A stretch of DNA of 64,000 bases from Plasmopara viticola. Taxonomy: Eukaryota > Oomycota > Peronosporomycetes > Peronosporales > Peronosporaceae. Location: the NCBI GenBank assembly GCA_001695595.3, contig MBPM02000122.1, positions 90,702-154,701 of the forward strand, read 5' to 3'. The translations under genes were made by a program, and so were the position numbers. Each line of letters opens with the position of its first letter. Position 1 is the first letter of the stretch. The notes under the pieces are model-generated. The model ran no database searches. It saw only the letters and a list, made by a program, of their open reading frames with translations, and was not told the origin of the DNA. Of the stretch, positions 23,701-34,740 are shown piece after piece.

Positions 23701-23990
23701 ATCCAGCTATTGAAGACCTCGGAGCTGATCCCAATGGACGTCTTAAAGACCTTAATGATAGTTTCAAACAGCTAAGTATCGACTGCTTCAGTGTGGGTGA
23801 GGAGTGCGCAACACCAGTGGCACTTGGCTATTCAGCAGTCGTCGTCAGGCCCGAGTCAGCCAATCCGGGCATTGGTCGATTTTACGTGTTGTCCGAGAGC
23901 GATCACATGACGATCTGCAAGGCACAAGGCCGCGACGACCCGCTGTATCAGGATATCCTTCAGTATGTAATCCAGCAAGCTAGAGGGTGA
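20735..23990 (+). CDS. SERAC1: SERAC1-like serine hydrolase with armadillo-type region
   Basis: Two exons, 20735-21239 and 21298-23990, joined across a 58-bp GT-AG intron (GTACGTAAGG to CCTGTAG), give about 1065 residues. The N-terminus is basic and Ser-rich with a hydrophobic stretch, consistent with a mitochondrial or ER-mitochondria targeting segment. The middle (about 100-770) is helical with armadillo/HEAT-like repeats. The C-terminal third is an alpha/beta-hydrolase: oxyanion strand VDVVFVHGLRGHPFRTW near residue 810, nucleophile elbow THSMGG with Ser at about 913, VPHFGSDLAKG, and a late SESDHMTICK segment that supplies the His. This order matches SERAC1, which remodels phosphatidylglycerol at mitochondria-ER contacts. 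Human SERAC1 is about 650 residues, so this protein has a much longer middle. The exon 2 start is dictated by splicing; the frame there does not begin with ATG. Confidence 0.85.
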
Positions 23991-24720
23991 TTCACTTGCT
24001 GTAGACTTTGCTAGAGGGGTTCTTACTCACTAACTACACGCGCGACGGTGATTTATAGCGGTGCCAAAGTGACCAACACAATAAAAAAAAAAACTTTATA
24101 AATTAGAGTAAAAGGAGAAGTTGAATTTGAGCTGAGACAAATCCAATGAAAAATATGCTCGCCCCAGACTTATACAGTGTCCACATTGCCATTGCTAACC
24201 CGAGATTACTGACAACGACGAGCTCGTTGCGCGCAGCCGTTAAAAGAACGGGTTGCATTCACTGCCTTTAATGAAAGACAAAAAAAGATTGATAAAATAC
24301 AATTTGAACGACCGGACAGAAAGATTTCGTTTACCTTATGTGCTTGATAAATCAGTATGTAATGTATTACGTTATCGCGTTGCCAAGTTATGCACGTGCT
24401 AGGCTCAGTCTAGCTAGTCCACGGCATAGAGTGGTGTCCGCATACGTCGAGTCTCGTTCGGCGGGCAGTGTAGCCAGCACCGAGGTCTTGAGGGTCTTCC
24501 ATTAGTTTGTTTATCTCTGACTTGGTAAGAGCCCAGGTGGCGCCCGGTGCTGGAGACCGTCGCGTCGAGGGTGAGACTCGTTAGAGACCTGCAGATGCCC
24601 GAGAGCACCTGCCCGAAGCGCGCGAGCATTAAGCCCCCGCGCTTGGAAGGAGGGCGTCGCCCCAACCTTTTCCAAGCTGATAAAACAGTATGCTACAAAT
24701 ATTTGGCGCTGCTAGAAAGT
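23991..24720. other. Intergenic region with a GC-rich island
   Basis: The first 400 bp are ordinary spacer. From about 24410 to 24670 the base composition is clearly richer in G and C than the neighbours, with an 83-codon minus-strand frame of no recognised family. It could be a fragment of a gene or mobile element brought in from elsewhere. Confidence 0.4.
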
Positions 24721-24809
24721 TAAATTAAAACCCACAGAAATAATCAATGTATCAGGTGGCATACTGTAAGAACTTGCTGGTGCAATGTAGGCGCTGTCGA
24801 CAGCGCTAA

Positions 24810-24890
24810 GAAAGCTTGGCCTAGCGGTGAAGGTAAAAGACTTAAAATCTAAGGGGGTAGCCATCGTAAGTACAAGTCTCACAGCTGTCG
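24810..24890 (+). pseudogene. tRNA-Ser pseudogene with TAA in the anticodon position
   Basis: Anticodon loop CTTAAAA. Acceptor 5' side GAAAGCT no longer pairs fully with AGCTGTC, and the T arm is damaged. Confidence 0.5.
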
Positions 24891-25197
24891 ATTTGTGAAG
24901 GCTAAAATATGTCGCACCTGCTTGTATTCTTTTTCTATTTTAGAAGTGTTTACCACCCTCAACGTAGTTCTGTTGACAAAACGTTTTTGGTGTCTTGACC
25001 ATAACAACCACACAACCACACATATATGAATCCAGCGAAACGTATGTGCTGGACCTTTGGAGCTGAGAAACGATGCTACAGGTATGTGGAGCTGCTAGAA
25101 AAGTGATTTTTAAAATCCAGCGGTAAAATAGTGTTAGGCAGCGTAACATACTGTAAGCAGCTTGCAGATGCAACGGAAGCGCTGTCGAAAGTGCTAA

Positions 25198-25278
25198 GAC
25201 AGGTTAGCCGAGCGATTAAATCGATATACGCGAATTCTATACGGGTAACCCGCGTGAGTTCGCGTCCCACAATTGTCG
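25198..25278 (+). pseudogene. tRNA-Ser pseudogene
   Basis: Starts GACAGGTT and keeps the variable arm GGGTAACCC and part of the T arm. The anticodon stem is disrupted. Confidence 0.55.
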
Positions 25279-25582
25279 ATTTGTGAAGGCTGCAAAACAT
25301 CGCACCTGCTGGTTAATATGTTCATGAAGCATTGGCCAATCTAGACATTGTTAAGTAAGCAAACGACTTTGGTGTCTTGCTTATGCGACCATTAAGTCCA
25401 AATAAATATGGATACAGCAAAACGTATGTGCTTGATCTTTGAAGCTGAGAAACGGTGCTACAGGTATTTGGAGCTGCTTAAAAGTTGTTTTTTTGATAAT
25501 ACACCGATTTTATATGCGTTTGGCAGCGTGGTATACTATAAGCAACTTGCTGATGCAATGAAGACGCTGTCGACAGTAATAG

Positions 25583-25612
25583 ACGACATGGCCGAGCGGC
25601 TTAAGTGATTCA
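25583..25612 (+). pseudogene. tRNA-Ser 5' fragment
   Basis: Only the 5' part (acceptor strand and D arm, GGCCGAGCGGCTTAAG) is present. The rest of the tRNA is absent and the array orientation changes immediately after. Confidence 0.5.
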
Positions 25613-25820
25613 TTAGCTCAACATATTCGTAGCCTTAAATACTTGAACCATCGTTTCTGTGCAGCTCATACGTTTCGCTGTATTCATCTTTGTGTGGTCG
25701 TTATGGTCAAATCAGCTAGACTCCAAAGTCCTTTTCTTACTAAACGATGTCGAAGTTGGTCAATGCTTCCTCGACAAAAATATTTTACAGCAGGTGTGAC
25801 GTCTTGCAGCCTTCACAAAT

Positions 25821-25898
25821 CGATAGCTGCAAGACTTATATTCACGCGGGTTTCCCCAACAGATGTCGAGTTATCGCCAACCGCTCGGCCAAGCTATC
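25821..25898 (-). pseudogene. tRNA-Ser pseudogene
   Basis: Deletions in the anticodon stem and D arm; acceptor strand reads GATAGCT. Confidence 0.5.
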
Positions 25899-26203
25899 TT
25901 AGCACTGTCGACAGCTCCTACATTGCATTAGCAGGTTATTTACAATATGTCATGCTACCTAGCACATTTATCACCGCTGTCTTTTTAAACTTCACTTTCT
26001 AGCAGCTCCAAATACGAGCAGCATCGTTCCTTAGCTATAAAGGTCAGGCCCATACGATTCGCTATTTTCGTATTTATGCGGTCGTCATGGTGGCATCAGC
26101 TTGACACCAAAGTCGTTTGATTATTGAAGATATCGAGGTTGGGCAATGCTTCGCAGATAAAATTATTTTCCAGCAGATGTGACCTTTTGCAGCCTTCATA
26201 AAT

Positions 26204-26284
26204 TGAGAGCTGTCTGTCTTGAACTCACGCGGGTTGCCCCAATAGATTTCGAATCTATCGCCTTAATCGCTCGGCCAAGCTGTC
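26204..26284 (-). pseudogene. tRNA-Ser(CGA) with broken T stem
   Basis: Anticodon arm intact with loop TTCGAAA. It carries the same T-arm change as the copy at 18928-19008, plus an acceptor mismatch. Confidence 0.6.
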
Positions 26285-26609
26285 TTAGCGCTGTCGACAG
26301 CTCTTAGCAATGTCGTCACCGCCTACATTGCATCAACAAGTTGCTTAGGGTATGCCACGTTACCTAACACATTTATCGCCGCTGTGATTACAAACTTCAC
26401 TTTCTAGCAGCTCCAAATACAAGCAGCATCCTTTCTTGGCTTCAAAGGTTAGGCCCATACGTTTCGCTGTATTCGTATTCATGCGGTCGTTATGGTCGCA
26501 TATGCTAGACACCAAAGTCGTTTGATAATTTAAACTTATTGAGGTTGGGCAATGCTTTGTAGATTAAAATATTTTTCAGCAGGTGCGACTTTTTGCAGCC
26601 TTCACAAAT

Positions 26610-26690
26610 CGACAGCTGTGAAATTCAACCTCACGCGGGTTGCCCCAACAAATATCGAGTCTATCGGCTTAACCGTTCGGTTAAGTTGTC
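26610..26690 (-). pseudogene. tRNA-Ser pseudogene
   Basis: Recognisable over its full length, but with mismatches in the acceptor, D, anticodon and T stems. Confidence 0.5.
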
Positions 26691-27216
26691 TTAGCACTGT
26701 CGACAGCGTCTAAATTGCATAAGCAAGTTGCTTTCTTTATGCCACGCCTTCTAACACATTCTAAACCGCTGTGTTTTTTAACATCATTCACTAGCGGCTT
26801 TAAAGACGAGCAGCATCTTTTATCAGATTCAAAGGTCAGGCCATCGGGTTCGATGAATTCATATTCGTGCGGTCGTTATGATCACATCAGCTTGCATCAA
26901 AGTTGTTTGATAACTGAACACTGTCGACAGCGTCTACATTGCATATTAAAGTTGATTACAGAATGCCACGCTATCAAACACATTTTTTACCGCTGTTTTT
27001 AACTTCACTTCCTAGCAGCTCCAAATACGAGCAGCATCGCATTTAGCTTCAAACGCCAGGCCCATACGTTTCGCGCTATTCATATTCGTGCGGTCGTCAT
27101 GGTCGCATCAGCTTGACACCAAAGTCGTTTGATAACTGAAAACTATCGAGGTTGGGCAATGCTTCGTAGATAAAAGTTTTTTCCAGCAGATGTAATTTTT
27201 TGCAGCCTTCACAAAT

Positions 27217-27297
27217 CGAGAGCTGTGAGACTTGAATTCACGCGGGTTGCCCCAATACATTTCGAGTCTATTGCCTTGACCGCTCGGCCAAGCTGTC
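27217..27297 (-). pseudogene. tRNA-Ser(CGA), lightly damaged
   Basis: CGA anticodon loop intact. One mismatch each in the acceptor, anticodon and T stems. Confidence 0.55.
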
Positions 27298-27618
27298 TTA
27301 GCACTGTCGATGGCTCTTAGCACTGTCGTCACCGCCTACATTGCATCAGCAAGTTGCTTTCAGTATGCCACGCTACCTAACACATTTATCACCGCTCTGT
27401 TTTAAAAGTTTACATTTTAGCAGCTACAAATACGAGCAGCATCCTTTCTTAGCTTCAAAGGTCTGGTTTATGCGCTTTGCTGGAAAACTTTTGCTCTCGT
27501 TATGGCCGCATCAGTAGACACCAAAGTCGTTTGATTACTGAAAAATATTGAGGTTGGGCAATGCTTCGTAGATATAAATATATTCCAGCAGATGTGACGT
27601 CTTGCAGCCTTCACAAAT

Positions 27619-27679
27619 CGACAGCTGTGAGACTTCGATTCACGCGGGTCTATCGTTTTAACCGCTCGGCCAATTTGTC
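27619..27679 (-). pseudogene. tRNA-Ser pseudogene lacking the anticodon
   Basis: An internal deletion of about 20 bp removes the variable arm and anticodon loop. Confidence 0.55.
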
Positions 27680-27984
27680 TTAGCACTGTCGACAGCTCCT
27701 ACGTTGCATCAGCATGTTATTTACAAGATGTCACGCTCCTAGCACATTTATCACCGCTGTCTTTTCAAACTTCACTTCCTAGCATCTCCAAATACGAGCA
27801 GCATCGTTCCTTAGCTACAAAGGTCAGGCCCGTACGTTTCGCTGAATTTATATTCGTGCGGTCGTCATGGTCGCATATGCATGACACCAAAGTCGTCTGA
27901 TTACTGAACAATATCGAGGTATGGCAATGCTTCATAGATAAAACTATTTTTCAGCAGATGTGTCGTCTTGCGGCCATCACAAAT

Positions 27985-28065
27985 CGACAACTGTGAGAAT
28001 TTAAATAACGAGGGTTACCCCGATAGATTTCGGGTCTGTCGCCCTAACCGCTCGGCCAAGCTGTC
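27985..28065 (-). pseudogene. tRNA-Ser pseudogene
   Basis: Loop CCCGAAA lacks the universal U33, and the T arm is lost. Confidence 0.55.
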
Positions 28066-28371
28066 TTAGCGCTGAAGACAGCACATTCATTGCATCAGCA
28101 AGTTGCTAACAGTATGCCACGCTACCTAACCCATTTATCACCGCTATGTTATCAAACTTCACTTTCTAGCAGCTCCAAATACGAGTAGCATCGTTCCTTA
28201 GCTTCAAAGATCAGGCCCATCCGTTTCGCTGTATTCATATTCGTGCGGTTTTTATGGTCGCATATGCTTGACACCAAAGTCGTTTAGTTATTGAAAAATT
28301 TCGAGGTTGGGCAATGCTTCGTAGATAAAATTATTTTCCAGCAGGTGCGACTTTTTGCAGCCTTCACAAAT

Positions 28372-28450
28372 CGACAGCTGTGAGACTTGAACTCACGGGG
28401 ATTGTTCAATAGATTTCGAATCTTTCGCCTTAGCCGATCGGCTAAGCTGT
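28372..28450 (-). pseudogene. tRNA-Ser pseudogene
   Basis: T arm and CGA loop kept; the variable arm and D arm are altered and one acceptor base is missing. Confidence 0.55.
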
Positions 28451-28756
28451 TTAGCACTGAAGATAGCACATTCATTGCATCAGCAAGTTGCTTACAGTAT
28501 GCCACGTTACCTAACCCATTAACCATCGCTGTGTTTTCAAATTTCACTTTCTAGCAGCTCCAAATACGAGCAGCATCGCTCTTTAGCTTCAAAGGTCAGG
28601 CCCATACGTATCCCTGTGATTATATTCATGCGGTCGTTATGGTCGCATCAGCTTGACACCAATCCCGTTTGATTACTGAAAGATATCGAGGTTGGGCAAT
28701 GGTTCGTAAATAAGAATATTTTCAAGCAGATGTTACTTTTTACAGCCTTCGCGAAT

Positions 28757-28827
28757 TGACAGCTGTGAGACTTGGATTCACGCGGGTTTCCCCAAGTCTA
28801 TCGCCTTAACCTCTCGGCCAAGCTGTC
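28757..28827 (-). pseudogene. tRNA-Ser pseudogene lacking the anticodon loop
   Basis: A deletion removes the 3' side of the anticodon arm and the loop. Confidence 0.5.
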
Positions 28828-29133
28828 TTAGCATTGTCGACAGCTCCTACATTGCATCAGCAAGTTGCTTACAGTATGTCACGCTACCTAATACATTTAT
28901 CACCGCTGTGTTTTTAGACTTCACTTTTCAGCAGCTCCAAATATGAGTAGCATCGTTTCTTAGCTTCAAAGGTCAGGCCCATACGTTTTGCTGTATTCAT
29001 ATTCGTGCGGTCGTTATGGTTGCATCAGCTTGACACCAAAGTCGTTTGATTACTAAACAATATCGAGGTTTGGCAATGCTTCGTAGATAAAAGTAGTTTC
29101 CAGCAGGTTAGAGTTTTTGCAGCCTTCACAAAT

Positions 29134-29214
29134 CGACAGCTGGGAGATTTGAACTCACGCGATTTGTCCCTACAAATTCTGAGTCTATCTCCTTGAACGT
29201 TTGGTCAAGCTGTC
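29134..29214 (-). pseudogene. tRNA-Ser pseudogene
   Basis: Degraded in all stems; the last full unit of the block. Confidence 0.5.
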
Positions 29215-29369
29215 TTAGAATTGTCGACAGCGTCTAAATTGCATCAGCAAGTTGCTTTCTGTATGCCACGCTACCTAACACATTATCACCGCTGTGTTTT
29301 CAACCTTCGCTTTCTAGCAGCTTCAAATACGAGCAGCACCGCTTCTTTGCTTCGAAGGTCAGGCCTGGG

Positions 29370-29714
29370 AAGTTGCAATATGTGAAGTGGCTATTTTCTA
29401 ATCGGCGAGAACCCCGAAATTTAGAAGTTCCTTGATGAAAAGCTCCGTGGGTCTTACCTTTCGTTTGTGATGACATGGGAAATTACAAAGGTAAGATAAA
29501 TAGGGGGTAAAGGTCACATTGCTTGGCTGATCAAAAATCAGTTTGTTAATTTAAACTGCCCAAGGTTGAAGAAGGAGTTAGATCAGCTAGCGGAAGACGA
29601 GTATATTCCAATAGCAAACGAAGCATTCGACAGATGAGTATCTGCAACTGTTATCATGTTCTTGTCATGTTCTCATCATGTTGGCATTACGTTTTCCTTG
29701 CGATGTTGCTATGT
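29370..29714. other. No recognisable gene
   Basis: Short unique stretch between the tRNA array and a retrotransposon relic. Nothing recognised. Confidence 0.4.
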
Positions 29715-30140
29715 TTATTTTTGTGCCAGTACGTGTGGCACCGCGAGACCACGTAGTTTTGACTGCTTTATGTATTTGCAAACCCATGCGCGCAGGTCGT
29801 GGGCGGTGGACATCCCAAATTTTACTTGCATCATCTCACTCTTTGTCACTTTGAGCTCAAGTCGCTTCAACAAGTCTTTAAATTCACCATTGTAACTACA
29901 ACCGTTGTCGATTTGAGACGGTGACAATTCTTTCTTGACCAGCATCTCTTGAAAGCTTGAACTTTTGCTTCGAGGGTAGCATATAATGAAACTTTAATAT
30001 AACGATTTGATTCCTTTCGTTGAAGAGCGGTGCATTGCAGCGATATGTGGCCGACAATGCCACAATTACCGATAAGTCTTGTGGTATTTCCTTTCTTTTC
30101 TCCAAAGACTTTATTTCTGAGGTCATAGCTTTTTCGCACG
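29715..30140 (-). pseudogene. Decayed retrotransposon fragment (copia-like)
   Basis: Minus-strand frames contain NCGIVGHISLQC, a gag zinc-knuckle-like remnant in which the first cysteines are partly lost (29867-30139), and downstream SYNGEFKDLLKRLELK, reminiscent of the copia integrase segment after 'DNGGEF'. The order fits copia gag then pol with most of the region between deleted. Frames are short and broken. The assignment rests on short motifs only. Confidence 0.4.
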
Positions 30141-31060
30141 GCAGCCTGCTCCTATAGGTACCGTCTTGAACGGCTTATAAAAGATCGGTCGTCGTCGAGG
30201 CTTTGGTGGCAAGCGAGGCAAAGTTGGTGAAGAAGGAAAGTATTAGTTGCTCAAAAAAATTTGAGACAGGATAGCTCTTACGAAGTCTTGTCGTACGTTA
30301 GTCTGAGTGGTGGCTCTCAGCCACCTACTAATCCCATCTCAAAGGCCATTTTCTCATCTGGCTTCCACACATCCTAGATTATTTCCAGCCAATAAGGTTT
30401 CTTGACTCCCAATGATTATAAAAAATATCTGGAATTTATTTTAATCTGAATATGTATTATCGCCTTTTCCTTTAAATAGTACCAATGGTTTTTAGAATAT
30501 TCATTTATATGGCATAACAATCGTTACCGGCAAAACTGCCGGTGACAACGATTACGTCACAATCACACAAAGGATTTGCACAGAACATTGCATAAAAGAT
30601 TAATAAGCGACTGCTGAACTTGAGTTTATCACATGTAAGATGGACCACATGCTAGCCGTATAACATGTAGTCCAGTCACCATGTAGTACGTTAGAGACAA
30701 CCCTCTGCGTCTATTAATATGGTACGATGATTAAGAGTATTAGATGAGAATGTCTTTAAACTGCAATTTATTGCACACGTCAATACCATTAAGACCTTTG
30801 ATAGTAAGCAATTTTACTCCGGCAGAGCATAAAGCTTCCTTTGTGCCACCTTTGTGCTATGATGTGTGTGACCACGTCACACCCAGCGACATTTGCAATG
30901 ATTCCTACGCCACGCGGATAAATTGGCTGAGCCCTTTCAAAGTTTTTTAAACGGATAAAACATTTCTTACTGCACCCGCCCGAGAATAAGCTCGCTGCAT
31001 GGACGGCTTTCGAACCTTGGGAAGTCTGAAAGGCGAATGCATTTTCCGCTCTTCATGCTG
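30140..31060. other. No recognisable gene
   Basis: AT-rich. A 'taccggcaaaactgccggtga' inverted segment lies near 30524-30545. No coding content recognised. Confidence 0.4.
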
Positions 31061-31330
31061 CCAATCAAGGAGAGCGGAAAATGCACCTGCCTTTATATTT
31101 GAGCTAGTCTGTCTTTAAGGGCTCAAGCAGCACAAACTCACTGGTAGTGGCGTCTGCGGATCTCAAGTCGGCAAAAATGCAGTGATTTATTCTCAATTAG
31201 ACGGATAACCAAAAACCTTATGTCTGGAGGATGAGGGTAGATATGGCTTTGGACGAGGCCTCGATAATTGATGAACACTTGTGCGTGGCGCTCGATTTCT
31301 CTTATAGGTCCATCCGTCAAAGTCTCGGTT
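31060..31330 (-). pseudogene. Fragment paralogous to the effector-like pseudogene at 33.6-34.1 kb
   Basis: The minus-strand frame contains GPIREIERHAQVFI and, further on, RLIENKSLHFCRLEIR. These align with GPKREIEHHAHMIM and PLVEGENLYLCRLQLR in the plus-strand pseudogene at 33.6-34.1 kb. Only the part after the signal peptide is present and it is interrupted. Confidence 0.45.
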
Positions 31331-32524
31331 CCTACAGCGCTAGCGCTTTCTTGGCTACATAGAAGGTAGGCGTAAAGTTCTTTAATAAGTTTTGAATTTG
31401 ATAGAATAGGCGACCTTCGTTACTAGAAAATACTCCCCGATTAAGTCTAGGTGACTATGTTCATGGAAAGTCTGAACTCAAGCTTTCAATATTCTATAGT
31501 ACAGGTCGCGACGATGGACGAAGCCATCTAAGCCCTTTTTAAAAAGGGGTATAGCCACAGACAGACTCGCACTTCAGAATCGACAGCTTATCGTCTAATA
31601 AACCAGAATTTAAAGCCGTAGACTCGCGCTGACTCGGGTCCGGTCCCAATGGTTGTCTGTTGCTGAGCAAAGCGAATTCACTGCTAATAGGAAATATTCA
31701 TTCTTATTGGCTTTGAAGCACTGGCAGAAGCTGTGCCCTTAAGTGAGAAAGCCACAGATCACCAATAGTAGCGTGATACATACTTACAAGAAACGATAAT
31801 AAACGCAGTTTAGCAGGTAAACCACTACCCGTGGTTTACATTCTGAATCGAGTGTGTCGTTGATAAGCTGAGAGCCTGGCGGTACTCGATGAAGGGCCCA
31901 GCAGCAAAGTTCTATTGACTTTACACGCGAGTCCACGAAGGTATGATATTTCGTTTCAAGTCTTATTTGACTCTGAGCCGCCGCGAAAATCTGGACGCAG
32001 GCAAGCAGCTCCTTCCAGCCAAGCGATGATCTACAAGCGAGCAGCAAATTCATTTCAGCTTCGGTTGGACTGTTTAGTCAAACTATTACAGACGCTTTCA
32101 TCTTTGAAGAAGACCTGGCTGAGAACTCAAGAATCTCAACAGTATTCCTTGTACTGGACATGAACAAGCATAACTTGAAGTTTCGGGGCATGCAAGGGCT
32201 AACCTTTATCTCGAATCGATTGGCAAAGAAAGGTCATTCGTACCAATCGTCCGTCCATCCTATTTGCCTTCTTAGTTGTGCGCACATCCTCTTTATGAAA
32301 AGCCCGTTTCAGTATAGGCGGAGAACAATCTGGAGGCGTCAAAATAGTTAAATCTCGTGAAGGCAATGCCTTTAAAAATATCTTGGCGGGTAGCCTGAAT
32401 CTGTTGCAATACAAGCTGGCGGGCATACGAAGGATAACACTATGAATGTCGATTACATCGTTTTGCAGGTGGAAACATAGAGTGACGAAGTGCACTTCAT
32501 CTCCCACTTCAAGAAAAAACAGAA
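31330..32524. other. No recognisable gene
   Basis: Several open frames of 60-150 codons overlap on both strands with no recognised family. Confidence 0.35.
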
Positions 32525-33130
32525 AATGCCGACAACTGTCTGCAGTGCATTTTATATTGGCAGAATGTACTCGCCAATAGCCGTGAAAGTATTCTAATGG
32601 ATGCTTGCCCATAGACGCGACAATAAAGGCGGGGGGTGCTTGGCACAACGTCGAATACCTGCCGGATATTTATGCTGATTTCGGTATTTCTCGTAGCGAA
32701 TAATCGACTGTCTCAAGCACATACCGGTAAGCCATTGGATCTAGAGTGGCCTCAGTGTCTTTTTATATAAGGATAAAGAAGATCAATTGCGCGTCATGCT
32801 TCAGGAAGTTTTAAGCGTAGAGTATGCTGTACAACTTCAATCAATACCACTAAGGAGGTGATGGAAAATTGGTCACTTTCGCGCTGAATGCAAATTGGTA
32901 AGCCACGCACATACGAGCAGCCCAAACTTTGCGTTTATCTTTTCTAGAAGGGCTGAAAATTATTTTGGCATACAACATACAAAACAGATGCCAATGCAAA
33001 ACCAATACTTTGATGTCTTATTTTGCCAAATATATTGGTTATCATCTCGGCAGCAATCCCAGCTACAATACTTTGAGCAAATAGACGGTCTTCTTGATTA
33101 TGAGGTTGGTGGACCGGCCCTGTGGCTAAC
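32525..33130. repeat. Diverged duplicate, copy 1 (partner at 51.4-52.0 kb)
   Basis: Shares with 51367-52040, in the same orientation, the segments 'gacaactgtctgcagtgc', 'cgcgctgaatgcaaatt', 'caatactttgagcaaatag' (near match) and 'gtgtggct'-type endings, in the same order and similar spacing. On the minus strand both read through a TADSC(R/Q)HF motif. Probably two decayed copies of one gene or mobile element; family unknown. Confidence 0.6.
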
Positions 33131-33582
33131 GTCATAATGATTAAAAAGTTTGGCGCATAGTCAGCAATGGCACATATGCAAATATGAAGGGATTTCGACG
33201 GTAAGGAAGATGACGTTGACAATATTTAAGACAACCAAACACGTGTTACTGCTGGGTATAATCTAATTGCACTCTCTCCTTTCAAATTTGCTGTCTGTCG
33301 CCTATTTCTTCTCATTACAGCAAGTGTTCACCGGACTTGGCGAGCAAGATTTCGTCGATTAGACCTATCATGCCTTCAGTGGCATCAATGCTTGTAAGTC
33401 TTATAGCTTTTGTCGCCAGTAGCCCACTATTAGTCGATTTCCGTCTTTCGTACCACATAGATCCATCTTTAAGTCGTACTAGTCTTAGTTAATTTATTGC
33501 TTACTCCCACGTTTGATGATGCGTACAGCAAGTGAACACATAGAGCAAATTAATCCGTAAGAAGCAAAACTCTATCGCCACC
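33131..33582. other. Spacer upstream of the effector-like pseudogene
   Basis: No coding content recognised. Confidence 0.35.
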
Positions 33583-34130
33583 ATGCGCGGGGCATTCTAC
33601 ATAGCGATTGTGCTTATTATAGTACGCAGCAGAATAGCTACAGAAATTGACCAAAATGACATTTCACAACCATACATGAGCATTTTGACTCTCGGTGGTG
33701 AGGGCACAAGGATAACACCTCAACGATACTTCCAAGGTGGCTTGACGCACTTTGCTCCAATGAAGAGCGTTTGGACTCGAATGGTTTGTCGAAGAACGGG
33801 GATACGCTCGCTCCAGAGGGAGATTACTGGCGCGTGAACGTCCAGCTTGGGCCCAAAAGAGAAATCGAGCACCATGCGCATATGATCATGGATTTATCGA
33901 GGCCTCCTCCTTTAGCCATCTGGACCTTTTTTTCGGGGCGGAAATTTTCTGGTCGTCCCTCTCGTTGAGGGTGAAAATCTTTACCTTTGCCGACTTCAGC
34001 TCCGCAGTCAACACAACCACTGGGGTTACCTGAACCTCTTCTTGAGCCCTTGAGCCCTTGAGCATAGACTCTTCTTGTATGACTCGAATATTTTGGCTGT
34101 TTGACGGCGGGAGAGCTCCAAATGCAGCTG
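33583..34130 (+). pseudogene. Broken RxLR/EER-type secreted effector gene
   Basis: The first frame (33583-33837) starts with MRGAFYIAIVLIIV, a short signal peptide of the kind seen in downy mildew RxLR effectors, in a good start context (caccATG). A degenerate RxLR-like site (RYFQ) lies at about residues 48-51. Near 33756 a one-base loss shifts the frame; in the alternative frame an acidic EER-like motif and the rest of the domain are readable, and a second shift near 33950 moves the reading again. The gene is therefore not functional as it stands. A related fragment lies at 31.06-31.33 kb. The identification rests on N-terminal architecture; the C-terminal domain is not recognised. Confidence 0.55.
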
Positions 34131-34740
34131 CCTTCCAAAATTATAAACGACAGTAAGCCATTCGAAAAGCGACCTCTTTTTCCGTCAGATGCAGAAAAAA
34201 GGGTGTTGTCCACTCTGAAGCCTTTGCAAGAGCTCAGGTAGCCAATTTTATGCGCGTGACATAGAGTTGACTACAAATATCGTTAGGTGTGACAGGAAAT
34301 CATATTTTCTGATACAAAGGTGGCCTGAAGACAGCTTTATGCGCTTTCAAGACATCGCTTGCTACTTAATGTCTTGATGAGATCGACGTCTGCAATAGAT
34401 TGCAGTTAAGAGAATATTTTGTCCGATATTTCAAATTAACTGAACATATCAGAAGACGAAAAAGATTGTCTTCACCGCACACACTACCTGTTATAGGACA
34501 TGTTGATACCGTGCCACGAAAATTTCAGTCTATACATTTCTTTCATGTCGTTGAAGACGGTGGTCCGTAGGAACGAAGTTTACCGAGCATCTTTTCAGCG
34601 ATTGATGGAAAAGATTAATTGATTTTTATCAAATACAACTAGCGGTGCACGGTGCAGTGTCCGCTCTAGTTTAGCAAAATTAAGTCGTGTTTTTGTCAAT
34701 ATTAGCGGTGAATCGGGTCTTTTTTCGTCGCGTCGCTCCA
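34130..34740. other. No recognisable gene
   Basis: AT-rich, no coding content recognised. Confidence 0.4.

Larger units (their letters stand above)
24720..29370. repeat. tRNA-Ser tandem array, third block
   Basis: About twelve units of 366-406 bp. The first three (24.7-25.6 kb) carry the tRNA part on the plus strand and the rest on the minus strand, so there is an orientation switch at about 25.6 kb, right after a truncated tRNA head. All copies in this block have at least one damaging change. The block ends at about 29370 within 'aaggtcaggcc', after which unrelated sequence begins. Confidence 0.88.
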
